Assembly: GCF_037325665.1 (NCBI RefSeq)
Contig: NC_090249.1
Span: 59,878,267-59,942,266, forward strand
From: Littorina saxatilis
Lineage: Eukaryota; Mollusca; Gastropoda; Littorinimorpha; Littorinidae
DNA: 64,000 nucleotides
Direction of reading: 5' to 3'
Shown in pieces: positions 1 through 10,700 of this stretch. The number at the start of each line of letters is the position of its first letter. Position 1 is the stretch's first letter. The notes below the pieces were generated by a model. It was not told the DNA's origin, did no database searches, and was given only the letters and a program-made list of their open reading frames with translations. The translations under genes and the position numbers were made by a program.

Positions 1-1469
1 ATGGCTACAAGGATATCCACCAAACTGCAGAAAATGTTTATCTGGTCGTCGACCTTTCGTCCATTGCCACAAGTGAGCTCTGCACGTGACGCATGCGTTA
101 TCAGTGGCTACAATGTCAAAATTGCTCATTTGGCATGACCACTCGTCATGCTTCAGTGTAATCTCGTGAAACTCGGGGAATATTGAGCTCTCACCATGTC
201 TTCCAAAACCCATAAAAGCGGATTGTTCGCCACAAAGAAATCAGACGACACTTCAGCGACGAAAGATGGCCCGATTGAGCAGAGAAGACCGCCAAATTGC
301 ATTGGGTCGTTTACAAGCAGGCCAAAGTCAAAGTGCAATCGCCAGGCACTTCCACGTGTCCCAGAGCACCATCAGTAGACTGTGGGTCAGGTTTCAAGCC
401 ACTGGCTCCGTTGCTGACTTGCCACGAGCGGGAAGACCAAGGGCGACAACTGCTGCTCATGACCGCTTCATACGGCTCCGCCACCTCCGGAATCGTTTCC
501 TGTTGGCCTCATCTTCTGTCCAGGCTCTCCCCGGGCCACACCGATTATCGGACCAGACCGTGCGGAACCGCCTGCATGAAGCTGGTTTGAGAGCTCGCAG
601 ACCTCACAGAGGAGCTGTCCTCACCCGCCACCATCGCCAGAACCGAGTGCAGTGGGGCAACCAGCACCTTCGCTGGACCGTCCGGAATCACTGGAGACAC
701 GTGTGGTTCAGCGACGAGTCCTACTTCCTGCTCCAGCGACATGATGGTCGGAGGAGGGTCTACCGGAGAGTAAACGAACGTTACGCGCCCAACTGTGTGG
801 ATGAGGCACCCGTTCATGGTGGTGGAGGCGTCATGGTGTGGGGGGCGATCAATACCGCTGGAAGGAGCACCCTGGTGCACGTCCAAGGGCGCATAACTGC
901 CCAGCGATACGTGGAGGAAATTCTGCGCCCACACGCCCTTCCTCTTCTGGCTGACCAGGATGCCATATTCCAGCAGGACAACGCTCGCCCGCACACAGCA
1001 CGACTCACCACCCAGTTCCTCACCGACCACCATGTCCAGGTGCTTCCCTGGCCATCCATGTCGCCAGACATGAACCCGATAGAACACCTCTGGGATGAAT
1101 GGGACAGACGTGTGCGCAGGCGAGAAGAAGTGCCGGCAAATCACCGCGATCTATTGCAGGCACTTCAGGAGGAGTGGGACACCATCCCACAGCAAGATAT
1201 CCGGCATCTGATCCAGTCCATGCCCAGAAGGTGCCGGGCAGTTGTTGCTGCTCAAGGCAGTCACACCCCCTACTGACTTGACAGCCTCGGCACCCAATCG
1301 TATTGATTGACTGATTGATTTGAAGATGCAAATGAACTGTGTGTGTATTCAACTGTGTCCATACCAAATTTCAAACAAATAATCTAAATATTGGATTTTC
1401 TGTTATTTTTTTCGAAAAATAAAACAAATTTGGCAAGTAGCAACTATGCGTTTCTTTTTTTGAACAGTA
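1..1469 (+). mobile_element. Tc1/mariner-like DNA transposon, left end outside window
   Basis: The element runs in from the left edge. Its right end is near 1469, where the inward-reading terminus begins ACTGTTCAAAAAAAG next to a TA target dinucleotide (1468-1469). This is the usual Tc1-type end. The left inverted repeat is not in the window, so its length and target duplication cannot be checked. It carries one uninterrupted transposase frame. Confidence 0.85.
266..1276 (+). CDS. Tc1-like transposase, 336 aa, uninterrupted
   Basis: Cut-and-paste transposase that would bind the terminal inverted repeats and integrate at TA. The N-terminal third has two helix-turn-helix regions (homeo-like start MARLSREDRQIALGRLQ and a second around residues 75-110). 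The DDE catalytic core shows WFSDES (first Asp, near residue 150), QQDNARPHTA (second Asp, near 240) and SPDMNPIEHLWDEW (Glu about 34 residues later, so DD34E). The length fits the family (about 330-350). ATG 266 is chosen because the helix-turn-helix begins at once and no longer in-frame start is needed. No stop or frameshift is seen, so this copy may be young or still active. It is not a host gene. Confidence 0.93.
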   Translation: MARLSREDRQIALGRLQAGQSQSAIARHFHVSQSTISRLWVRFQATGSVADLPRAGRPRATTAAHDRFIRLRHLRNRFLLASSSVQALPGPHRLSDQTVRNRLHEAGLRARRPHRGAVLTRHHRQNRVQWGNQHLRWTVRNHWRHVWFSDESYFLLQRHDGRRRVYRRVNERYAPNCVDEAPVHGGGGVMVWGAINTAGRSTLVHVQGRITAQRYVEEILRPHALPLLADQDAIFQQDNARPHTARLTTQFLTDHHVQVLPWPSMSPDMNPIEHLWDEWDRRVRRREEVPANHRDLLQALQEEWDTIPQQDIRHLIQSMPRRCRAVVAAQGSHTPY

Positions 1470-1923
1470 TATGAACGAACATAACAACAAAATGGCTGCT
1501 GCTCGGAGAACGGCATGGCATGGTTTAACCCTATACAACCGTCTAGATAATTTGAGAATGTGAAGAAATGAAAATACTGGCGTCGGAGTAGTTCGGTGCC
1601 ATTCAATCATCTTGTCATTTTTGCAAGCGGCCCAGCGTGGTCGTTGTTGATTCTATTGATCTATGTGGCGGTTCAAGAATGCTGGGAATCGTGGACTAAT
1701 TCAAAGGCCCTTACCCACCTACACAATTGTTTGAGTTGGCTTTACGAAAATGACACCACGCACCTCGAAATAACGCAGGATTAGAGGTCAAACCTTCAAC
1801 CATCAAACGCTTTATTGAGGTCGTCTTCGTAAACAGCAATTGTTCGTCGATGTATTAATTGTGTCTGGCGCTGTTTTGCTGTTTTGTGTGGGTGTGCAAT
1901 GTTTGCGTGCGTCAGTCTTTTTT
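1470..1923. other. No gene recognised
   Basis: AT-rich unique-looking sequence between the Tc1 end and the first inverted-repeat element. Only short open frames without recognisable motifs are present. Confidence 0.5.
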
Positions 1924-2907
1924 ACATTTAGTCAAGTTATGACTAAATGTTTTAACATAGAGGGGGGAATCGAGACGAGGGTCGTGGTGTATGTGTGTGT
2001 GTGTGTGTATGTGTGTGTGTGTGTGTGTGCGTGCGTGCGTGTAGAGCGATTCAGACCAAACTACTGGACCGATCTTTATGAAATTTTACATGAGAGTTCC
2101 TGGGATTGATATCCCCGAACGTTTTTTTCCTTTTTTCGATAAATGTCTTTGATGACGTCATATCCGGCTTTTCGTGAAAGTTGAGGCGGCACTGTCACGC
2201 TCTCATTTTTCAACCAAATTGGTTGAAATTTTCGTCAAGTAGTCTTCGACGAAGCCCGGACTTCGGTATTGCATTTCAGCGTGATGGCTTAAACATTAAT
2301 TAATGACTTTGGTCATTAAAAATCGGAAAATTGTAAAAAAAAAAAAAAAAAATTATAAAACGATCAAAATTTACGTTTATCTTATTCTCCATCATTTTCT
2401 GATTCCAAAAACATATAAATATGTTATATTTGAATTAAAAACAAGCTCTGAAAATTAAAAATATAAAAATTATTACCAAAATTAAATTTTCGGAATCAAT
2501 TTAAAAACACTTTCATCTTATTTCTTGTCGGTTCCTGATTCCAAAAACATATAGATATGATATGTTTGGATTGAAAACACGCTCAGAAAGTTAAAACGAA
2601 GAGAGGTACAGAAAAGCGTGCTATCCTTCTCAGCGCAACGAATACCCCGCTCTTCTTGTCAATTTCACTGCCTTTGCCATGAGCGGTGGACTGACGATGC
2701 TACGAGTATACGGTCTTGCTGCGTTGCATTGCGTTCAGTTTCATTCTGTGAGTTCGACAGCTACTTGACTAAATGTTGTATTGTCGCTCTACACACACAC
2801 ACAGACAGACAGACAGACAGACACACACACACACACACATACACCACGACCCTCGTCTCGATTCCCCCCTCTTCGTTAAAACATTTAGTCAAAACTTGAC
2901 TAAATGT
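1924..2907. mobile_element. Element family C copy 1: (TG)n-bearing inverted-repeat element
   Basis: Both ends read ACATTTAGTCAA...TTGACTAAATGT. The arms continue inward for about 90 bp as an inverted match (CGAGACGAGGGTCGTGGTG, then TGTG repeats on the left; CACA repeats, then CACCACGACCCTCGTCTCG on the right). No coding capacity, so a non-autonomous element. The microsatellites are part of the arms. A second copy lies at 4581-5420. Confidence 0.8.
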
Positions 2908-3441
2908 AAAAACAAAACAAACAAGTCGCGTAAGCCCGACGGAGCGAAGCGACGGAGGGCTTCAATTAGACTTTGGGAGGGCGTCAATCCACGATGAAGA
3001 CCGAGAAGTTTCAAATGGAAGCATGTTAATGTTATTGTAATTCAATCTGACGACGATCTCTTTCCTGCTTTCATGCGGTTGTAAACAGACAGCCTGAATT
3101 GGTTCTGTTCTGTTCACACACTACTTTCAGTCCACCTACCTGCAAGGGTCAAGTCCCAAGAAATATGTCTCTGTATTCCTATCGTATCACTCTGCTCCTG
3201 TTTTGTTTTCTTTCACACACATTTTCCCTTCTTTTTTGACGGGTTTCTGGACAGCAGTGTCGATCTGGCAGTGGCGTGTCCCCGTAAGTAGGCTACAGAC
3301 AGACTGATCTAGATCTAGTGTCTCCCACTCTTGTACCGTGTCACATATGCTTAATGTGTGTGTGTTTGTGTGACGGAGTGAATGAGTTTGTGTTACTGTT
3401 TGTCGATTTCTTACGGGAGCCTTGAAGGCTTCGCCTCTTGT
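2908..3441. repeat. Intergenic repeats, including half of a family D element
   Basis: About 3240-3441 matches the right half of family D (motif GATCTAGATCTAGTGTCT, then a TG tract, then GACGGAGTGAATGAGTTTG, ending CTTCGCCTCTTG). The left half is missing or diverged. No gene is seen in 2908-3240. Confidence 0.6.
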
Positions 3442-3532
3442 TTGTTTGTTCTTTTAGCCAAATACATGTGAACTGAAGTCGATGGATTTTGTGAAATTTT
3501 GTAAGGCCGTTTATTTTCTGTGTGACCTACAG

Positions 3533-4021
3533 ATGACCTTTGGAAGAGCCGAGTCCTCGACCGAGCGTCGTGAGGCGGCCTTGACCCGAATGCTGGTGGT
3601 GGTGTGCGTGACCTTCACCTTGTGCACGATCCCAACCGTGACCTTTTCCTTCGTGCGGACCCTCGTTCCTGGCTTTCTGCCAAGCGGACGTTACACCAAC
3701 GCTTTTTACGTCAGTAACTGTCTGATGCACATGATGTCATCATTCAACTGTTCCATCAATTTCGCCATCTATTACGTCATGGGGTCAAGGTTCAAGGCCA
3801 CACTGCGACTTCTGGTCAGGTCTTGTTGTAGAAGCCAAGATCGTCCTAAGAGGGGAAGTAATATATCTATAGAGACGATTTTCACATCTGCAAATAGTGC
3901 TAGCATCAGCACGATGACCGGCACGGTTGGCCTAGTGGTAAGGCGTCCGCCCCGTGATCGGGAGGTCGTGGGTTCGAACCCCGGCCGATTCATACCTAAG
4001 ACTTTAAAATTGGCAATCTAG
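3533..4021 (+). CDS. Class A GPCR, last exon only (TM6-TM7 and tail), tail altered by SINE
   Basis: Terminal coding exon of a rhodopsin-type GPCR in the plasma membrane. A splice acceptor (TGTGACCTACAG) precedes it. The exon reads a basic pre-TM6 stretch, TM6 (VVVCVTFTLCTIPTVTF, with CTIP in place of CWxP), an extracellular loop, then TM7 ending NCSINFAIYYVMGSRFKA. NFxIY replaces NPxxY, a variant common in FMRFamide-type and orphan peptide receptors of molluscs. Upstream exons (TM1-5) were not found in the window. The frame runs into a SINE at 3918 and stops at 4021. Without the SINE it would stop at 4250-4252 after only four more residues (KDSV). The ligand is unknown. It may be a live gene with a new 34-residue tail, or a decaying copy. 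Confidence 0.72.
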   Translation: MTFGRAESSTERREAALTRMLVVVCVTFTLCTIPTVTFSFVRTLVPGFLPSGRYTNAFYVSNCLMHMMSSFNCSINFAIYYVMGSRFKATLRLLVRSCCRSQDRPKRGSNISIETIFTSANSASISTMTGTVGLVVRRPPRDREVVGSNPGRFIPKTLKLAI

Positions 4022-4225
4022 TGGCTGCTCCGCCTGGCGTCTGGTATTATGGGGTTAGTGCTAGGACTGGTTGGTCCGGTGTCAGAATAATGTGACTGGG
4101 TGAGACATGAAGCCTGTGCTGCGACTTCTGTCTTGTGTGCGGCGCACGTTATAATTATGTCAAAGCAGCACCGCCCTGATATGGCCCTTCGTGGTCGGCT
4201 GGGCGTTAAGCAAACAAACAAACAA
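3918..4225 (+). mobile_element. tRNA-derived SINE family 1, copy a
   Basis: The tRNA-like head has box A (TGGCCTAGTGG) and box B (GGTTCGAACCC), followed by a body shared with copies at about 20675 and 50246 and a (CAAA)n tail. A perfect 13-bp target duplication ATCAGCACGATGA flanks it (3905-3917 and 4226-4238). Transcription would be by RNA polymerase III, with mobilisation by a LINE in trans. Confidence 0.93.
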
Positions 4226-4266
4226 ATCAGCACGATGAAAGATAGTGTTTAAAGGCACTTTACCAA

Positions 4267-4507
4267 TAGACGATGTTCGGAAATAACTCTGTCTGGTTTG
4301 TATGGGTTATGAAAGAGTGAATACCCTTGCTTTCAGTGAGATTAAACAAACCACACGTGCTCCCTGGTCTTGTGCACATCTTTCAGACACACCATTCGCT
4401 ATTTGCTTATACTGATTGGCCTGTGGATTGTTTCTCTCACGAAAAGCAAGAGTATTCACTCTTTCACAACCCATACAAACCCGACGGAGTTATTTCCGGA
4501 ATTCGTC
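4267..4507. mobile_element. MITE family A copy 1 (palindromic)
   Basis: Near-palindrome whose arms contain GGAAATAACTCTGTC, TTTGTATGGGTT and GAGTGAATA on the left, and their inverse on the right. This family recurs at 14013, 53505, 54745, 59378, 61905, 62495 and 63770. Confidence 0.8.
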
Positions 4508-4580
4508 CGAGGTCTTTGTTATTCAACAAATACTCATTTACTTCAAAATAATACTGAGAGAAGAAAAAAGTTGTCTTTTT

Positions 4581-5420
4581 ACATTTAGTCAATGTTTTAA
4601 CATAGAGGGGGAATCGAGACGAGGGTCGTGGTGTATGTGTGTGTGTGTGCGTGTGTGTGTGTAGAGCGATTGAGAGTAAACTACTGGACCGATCTTTATG
4701 AAATTTGACATGAGAGTTCCTGGGTATGAAATCCCCGAACGTTTTTTTCATTTTTTTGATAAATGTCTTTGATGACGTCATATCCGGCTTTTCGTGAAAG
4801 TTGAGGCGGCACTGTCACGCCCTCATTTTTCAACCAAATTGGTTGAAATTTTGGTCAAGTAATCTTCGACAAAGCCCGGACTTCGGTATTGCATTTCAGC
4901 TTGGTGGCTTAAAAATTAATTAATGACTTTGGTCATTAAAAATCTGAAAATTGTAAAAAAAAAATAAAAATTTATAAAACGATCCAAATTTACGTTTATC
5001 TTATTCTCCATCATTTGCTGATTCCAAAAACATATAAATATGTTATATTCGGATTAAAAACAAGCTCTGAAAATTAAATATATAAAAATTATTATCAAAA
5101 TTAAATTGTCCAAATCAATTTAAAAACACTTTCATCTTATTCCTTGTCGGTTCCTGATTCCAAAAACATATAGATATATGTTTGGATTAAAAACACGCTC
5201 AGAAAGTTAAAACAAAGAGAGGTACAGAAAAGCGTGCTATCCTTCTTAGCGCAACTACTACCCCGCTCTTCTTGTCAATTTCACTGCCTTTGCCATGAGC
5301 GGTGGACTGACGATGCTACGAGTATACGGTCTTGCTGAAAAATGGCATTGCGTTCAGTTTCATTCTGTGAGTTCGACAGCTACTTGACTAAATATTGTAT
5401 TTTTGCCTTACGCGACTTGT
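4581..5420. mobile_element. Element family C copy 2, right arm truncated
   Basis: Same order of motifs as 1924-2907: ACATTTAGTCAA end, CGAGACGAGGGTCGTGGTG, TG tract, then a shared body. It ends soon after CTTGACTAAATATTG, without the CA tract and outer right arm. Single-base and small indel differences from copy 1 show both are ageing. Confidence 0.75.
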
Positions 5421-5664
5421 TTTCAATTAATGAGATATGACACTGATACATGCGCAGCCTGGCCGTGACCTAATGAGTAATTGTCTACTGCTGATATGAC
5501 AAAGTTGCTGATACAAACTTTGTTCGCGAAATTCTGTGTCAGTTCCTAGGGAGACATGCGGAAGAAGTGACATAATGACATTCGTCGCGTTATGACACCT
5601 TCTCAAACTTTGTTTCAATTTTTGACGTCAAAGATTTCACTCTGAAAGAGAGGGTCAAGAAGAG

Positions 5665-5988
5665 ACATAATTTTATTGGCTCACGTAAGTGTAGCCTCTG
5701 CGATCGTAACTTTGTCTGTCTGTGCGTGCGCGCGTGCGTGCGTATGTGCGTGCGTGCGTGTGTATGTCTGTGGTAGAAACTCTAACATTTGAAGACGTCA
5801 CATTACATTGACGTCACATTATGACGTAAGAGGGTTAGACGTCACGCGAAGGAAGTACTGAAAGTCTCGGTCATTATTATTTTGAGCGGGCCGAGACTAG
5901 TTGGCAGTCGTGTCCCTGTAAGTAGGCTACATGCAGACAGACAGATCTAGATCTAGTGTCTCGCTTTCTTGCACAGTTTCACCAATGC

Positions 5989-6065
<77 letters not shown>

Positions 6066-6132
6066 CGGAGTGATTGAGTTTGTGTTACTGTTTGTCGATT
6101 TCTTACGTGAGCCTTGATGGCTTCGCCTCTTG
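5665..6132. mobile_element. Element family D copy 2 with long (TG)n
   Basis: The ends are GGCTCACGTAAG on the left and CTTACGTGAGCC on the right, followed by TTGATGGCTTCGCCTCTTG. Internal landmarks are GCGATCGTAACTTTG, CGGGCCGAGACTAG and GATCTAGATCTAGTGTCT. An uninterrupted TG tract of about 65 bp (about 5996-6062) lies inside. No coding capacity. Confidence 0.75.
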
Positions 6133-6435
6133 TTTTATTTTATTTTTATACTGTGTTAATTGTTTCTCATTAAAGAGTTATCTTTTGTTTGTATTTAGAA
6201 CAATCCTTGTTGATAATCTGTGCTCCTTGTGCTCTATAATATGGTGATATGGTTGCTTGCATAAGACTTCACCATTTCTGTTTATATATATTTAAGTGTT
6301 GTCTCAGTGTTGCTTTGAACCTGCAGATTGTTTACATTTTTACATTTTTGGTTGGAAAAAAGAAAAAAAATCTGTCACTGTATCGAGCATTGAATGTATA
6401 CAGTATCAGCGAGTGACAGAGAGATAGAGAAAGAT

Positions 6436-6483
<48 letters not shown>

Positions 6484-6655
6484 CTGACAGTGCTGACACA
6501 TGCGGTATTTTTTTATGTCCAAGGATTGATTTTCTGTTACATAACCTGATAATGACATAGGGTACTAACTGGCGAAAGTGACACAATCAAAGCTCCTATC
6601 TCTTTCCCACACGCATACAACAAGACTAAAGAAGAGAGATCTTGATCATCAGATT
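6133..6655. other. No gene; short (TG)n
   Basis: AT-rich intergenic sequence with a TG tract at about 6439-6481. No recognisable coding region. Confidence 0.5.
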
Positions 6656-7050
6656 CATGGGTGAAACTGATCAGAATTGAAAATACGGAAAATGAGGCCG
6701 GGGTCCTGGGGCCGCCCAGGCCCTGGTGGGGTGCAGGGGCAATGCCCTGCTAGGGGGCCCAGGGGGGCGCAGCCCCCCGGAAGAAAACGAAAAATCAGGC
6801 TTTTAAGGGTAAAAACACACAAATTTGCACATTAAACAATGTAACAAATGCCAAGCTGTAGTCCGATAATTCGCGCGCCCAGTGAAACAAAGACTCAGCG
6901 ATGTCCGGTCACTGAGTTAGGATACGGATCGCATCGCCGGCGGAAATTTTTTTTTTTTTTTTTTTTAAAGATTTACAAAATAAGGAATTCCTTATTTAAC
7001 CAATTTCATTTGGCGGATTTCCGCCCTGAGGCGAAAAAGTTTCACCCATG
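6656..7050. mobile_element. Non-autonomous inverted-repeat element with 6-bp target duplication
   Basis: Terminal inverted repeats CATGGGTGAAACT and AGTTTCACCCATG are flanked by the direct repeat CAGATT (6650-6655 and 7051-7056). The interior has a very GC-rich stretch (about 6693-6782) built of nested G/C hairpins, then a T run. No coding capacity. The superfamily is not certain. Confidence 0.8.
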
Positions 7051-7973
7051 CAGATTATGAACGGATTTCATAGCTCAAAGTTAATTACATACATACACAG
7101 TACAGCTATCCACGCCTATACAATAGCATTTTCCTTTACACACGCACACACACACATGTGCACACAAAAAATATTTTATTTTTTTTATAATTTTTTTTTT
7201 TTTACATTTTTATCATTTATGAAAATCGTAGTCTTGACACGGATAGCGGAATGGCGTATTTTTTTGCAGAAAATCGTAATAAATTACGCCAAAATCGTAA
7301 GGGTAAACAGGTCTGACACATACAAACACTAACACACACATACACAAACACACATACACAAACACACACACACACGTGTGAAATGTGACAGTTGTAAAGA
7401 AAACCTCACATCAATACAGGAGATTACATTGTAATCTAGTTACAAAACACCTGGAGCTGAAGTTCTGCCTTTAGTGAAAAGTGTCTCGACTTCTCTGTAA
7501 CAAATTTCCTGCTTGCTTTCAGCTAGTCAAGGGGAGGCACTGGTGTTAAAAGTGATTGTTTTTGTTTCTTAACTCTTGGGTCAACAAATGTTTCAGAATT
7601 TAAGCACTCAGCCATCTCCTGAGAAAAATCAAAATGAAAGAAAAAAAAATTTGGACCATCGGTTGCCATGGTAGTAATCCACGATGGCCGCCAAACTGCC
7701 CCTTTTTAAAACCCTAAGGCTTTTTTAAAACTGCATGAAATTTTGTTTTGATGCTTGTTATTTATACTTTAGCACAATGCCGAGAAACTGATAGTCGTTT
7801 TTTGATATCTCAAGTCATTTAAAAAATATCAGTGATGAAAGTGAGTGATGTTGAATTTCATACCAAAACGGTATAACTTCTCAATAAAAAATTTTTTCAA
7901 GAAATCACTCTATCAGTTTCTGCAAAATAACACACTCAAGATGTATCCAAAGTTTCAACAACGCAAGTTTATT
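7051..7973. other. Repeat-rich intergenic DNA; host site of the LINE
   Basis: CA-rich and AT-rich stretches with no gene. The motif AAACCCTAAGGCTTTTTT at about 7709 has its inverse at about 10703 just past the LINE, so the LINE probably landed inside an older palindromic repeat. Confidence 0.5.
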
Positions 7974-10686
7974 TTTTATTTTTTTTTATTTATTTTTTTT
8001 TTTATACATTTTATTTCCTTTATATACACATAAACACAGCATAACATACATCATACACCGAGTTTATCAACAGAGCGTATACACACGTACATACCTAGAC
8101 AAGACACAGACATAGACAGTAGGGTGGGTTGTTGAAAAAACAGGGGATATGGAGGGGGGGGGGGGGGGGGGCTGAGGTTGTGGGGGGGGGGGGGGGGGGG
8201 GTAACCGAGGTTGGGGGAGGGGAGGGAGGTAGGTGGGGACGGTGGTCACAATTTAGCCTCCAAGTATACATGGGGTTTAATTATCGGCATAAAAGTACTG
8301 TATAACCTGTTATGAGTAAATGGGTCAGGGGGTATCACATTCAAAAATGTTCATACGAAATCAATCAATACAATTATCCTATAGCATCAATGAAAAAAGT
8401 GTCTATATAAACACCACTCTTTTTCAAATTTACCATAATAATTATTTACACTAGCATTATACTTTTCGATCAAAAACCTTTCTTTAACAATTTTCACAAA
8501 AACATTTAGTGTTGGGACTGTCTTATTTAATTTGGCTCCAAATATACTTTGTTTGGCAAGGAGAATAAACAAATCAAGAACAGCATCCGTATGAAAGTTG
8601 TCTAAATACCCTAAAATGACAAGCTCTTTTGACAAATTCAAATTATTGCAATGTGTGAAATTTTGACATAACCATTTTGTGAAATCAGCCCAAAAAAGCT
8701 TAACTCTTGTGCACTCCCAAAACAAATGTATTAAGGTTTCCTCTTCCTGTGTACAAAAGCTACTAAGTGATGTGTCGGAAATTTTCATCAAAAATAACAG
8801 GCGTTGAGTGGGAAAAATTCTATGTAGTATTCTATATTGGAACCACCTTAGGTATGTGTCTTGTGTAGTTCGCCTTATTGTCAGAAATACCTTTCCAACA
8901 TTTACATCAAAATTCAATAAATTAGCCCATTTTTCCATGCACTGTAGATTGCCATCATTTTTCACAAGATGGGTATATATATGTTTTACTCCACCTTTAG
9001 CTATTTGTTTCCATACAACATCATCACCAATATGAAAAACATTGTTTAAAACTGCATCTAACTTTAGTCTTTTATGAAAATTCTTAACTGAGCGCATAAC
9101 GCCCTCGAAAAAAACAAAATTCAGTTGTAAATTTGGATGTTTCAATTTAAAATCGTTATATGACAAAAACCCATCAGCTCTCATCAAGTGACCGACTGTA
9201 ATAATGCCATTTTCCATCCAATTCCTGTTAAAAATAACCTTTTTATCTATGCAAATATGTACATTATAATACAGACGCTCTGAAGCAAAATCACTCAAGG
9301 AGATGGGGACACATTTGCATGCAAAATGTTTGTAATGTTTGAAAACATCTCTCCAGAAAGGATTCTGAACTCTTTGCATCAATATGTTTCCAAACTCACC
9401 TCCTCTCTTGTGAATGTTATGTACAAGTGGACACAGAGCTTTCAGAAGTTTAGTTACTTTTCCTTCACTACAAAGGACTCGCTGTAACCATGATATCTTC
9501 AGAGCTGACAAAAAGCATTTCAAATCCACCATTTTAAGCCCACCCTCTTCAAACGACTGATATGTTGTTGTTCTCTTTATTCTATCTTTCTTACCATTCC
9601 ATAGAAATGAAAAAAATAACCTATTCAAATCAAACAAAAACTTATCATCAGGGTCTGGTAAACTCATAAACAGATGAGTTAACTTAGACAGCGCCAAACT
9701 CTTAATAACTGTTATTTTTCCAAAGGGTGTTAAATTTCTTCTGGACCAGGACCTGAACAGATTCTCAATTTCTACCAATTTATGTTCATAATTAAGGGGT
9801 ATAATGTCATCTAGGTTGACTGAAAAAAACAATGCCAAGAACTTTAAATGTTACAGGGTTCCAACTGAGCATAAGTTCCGGCATAAATTTAATATTGCAA
9901 TTTGTATGTGAGCCTATCCAGACTGCCGTAGTTTTCTCATAGTTCATTTTCAGACCGGATATAGAGGCAAATTGCTTTAAAACGTTCATACATGCACAAA
10001 ATGATTGTTTTGAACCATCCAGAAACAGGGCGGTGTCATCTGCAAACTGGGATATTAATATTTCATCATCTGCCACCTTTATACCTTTTATCTCTGTACT
10101 CTGGCGGATCATAATGGACAGAAATTCGGCACATACTAGATATAAATAAGGTGACAATGGATCTCCTTGTCTGGTACCTCTTTGTACATCAAACCAACTG
10201 GAATATTTACCATTCACAGAAACACATGATCTAATATTATTATAAAAAGTGAAAATCCATCTTTTAATGTCATCACCGAAGTTGAATTTGCACAAACATT
10301 TATCAATAAAGGACCAAGAAACGCTGTCGAAAGCTTTTTCAAAGTCAATGCACATTAAGAGGCCACGTATGTTATGCTTATTCACATAAAATAGAGTATC
10401 ATATAATAACCTTATGTTTTGGCCAATGTACCTTCCTTTAATAAAGCCTGTCTGATCTTCATGGATCAAGTTTGGTAACACAGACTTTAACCGTTCAGCA
10501 ATACAGGATGAAGCAATCTTATAAACTACATTCAACAGTGTAATGGGTCGCCAATTTTTCAAAAAGCTTTTATCCTTTCCATCCTTTGGTATACAGGTAA
10601 TAACACCCTGTCTCTGGGTGATAGACATCTCTCCCTTTTCAAAGCTACAATTCAGGGATCTCAAGAGAAAAGAACAGAGATCTTTA
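7974..10686 (-). mobile_element. L1/Tx1-type LINE, 5'-truncated, with poly(A) tail and TSD
   Basis: Non-LTR retrotransposon read on the minus strand. The 3' end lies at 7974 with an A-rich tail containing AATAAA-like signals. A 14-bp target duplication AACGCAAGTTTATT flanks it (7960-7973 and 10687-10700). Only the reverse transcriptase and C-terminal part of ORF2 remain; the endonuclease and ORF1 are missing, as expected from 5' truncation on insertion. Two long G runs at about 8153-8202 lie in its 3' UTR. Confidence 0.9.
8387..10664 (-). pseudogene. LINE ORF2 fragment: reverse transcriptase and C-terminal domain, one frameshift
   Basis: The first part (10664-9807) has the reverse transcriptase blocks NWRPITLLNVVYKI, QTGFIKGRYIGQNIRLL, CIDFEKAFDSV (first catalytic Asp), GTRQGDPLSPYLYL and QFADDTALF (catalytic Asp pair). 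The second part (9838-8387) continues with FSVNLDDIIPL, the thumb and a C-terminal region with a Cys/His cluster (FCTQEEETLIHLFWECT) typical of the L1/Tx1 group. The two parts are in different frames and overlap at about 9807-9838, where a seven-T run on the coding strand looks one base too long. That is the only break seen over about 2.2 kb, so the insertion is fairly young. Without an N-terminus it cannot be autonomous. Confidence 0.88.
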
Positions 10687-10700
10687 AACGCAAGTTTATT

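Noticed and set aside
3482-3532. Upstream extension of the GPCR exon to an ATG at 3482
   Set aside because: The added residues do not resemble a GPCR, and a clean acceptor at 3530-3532 explains the exon start.
3918-3990. tRNA gene (also at 20986, 27134, 32229, 45150, 50246)
   Set aside because: Box A and box B are present, but the anticodon arm and acceptor pairing are imperfect, and each is fused to a SINE body with a target duplication or tail.
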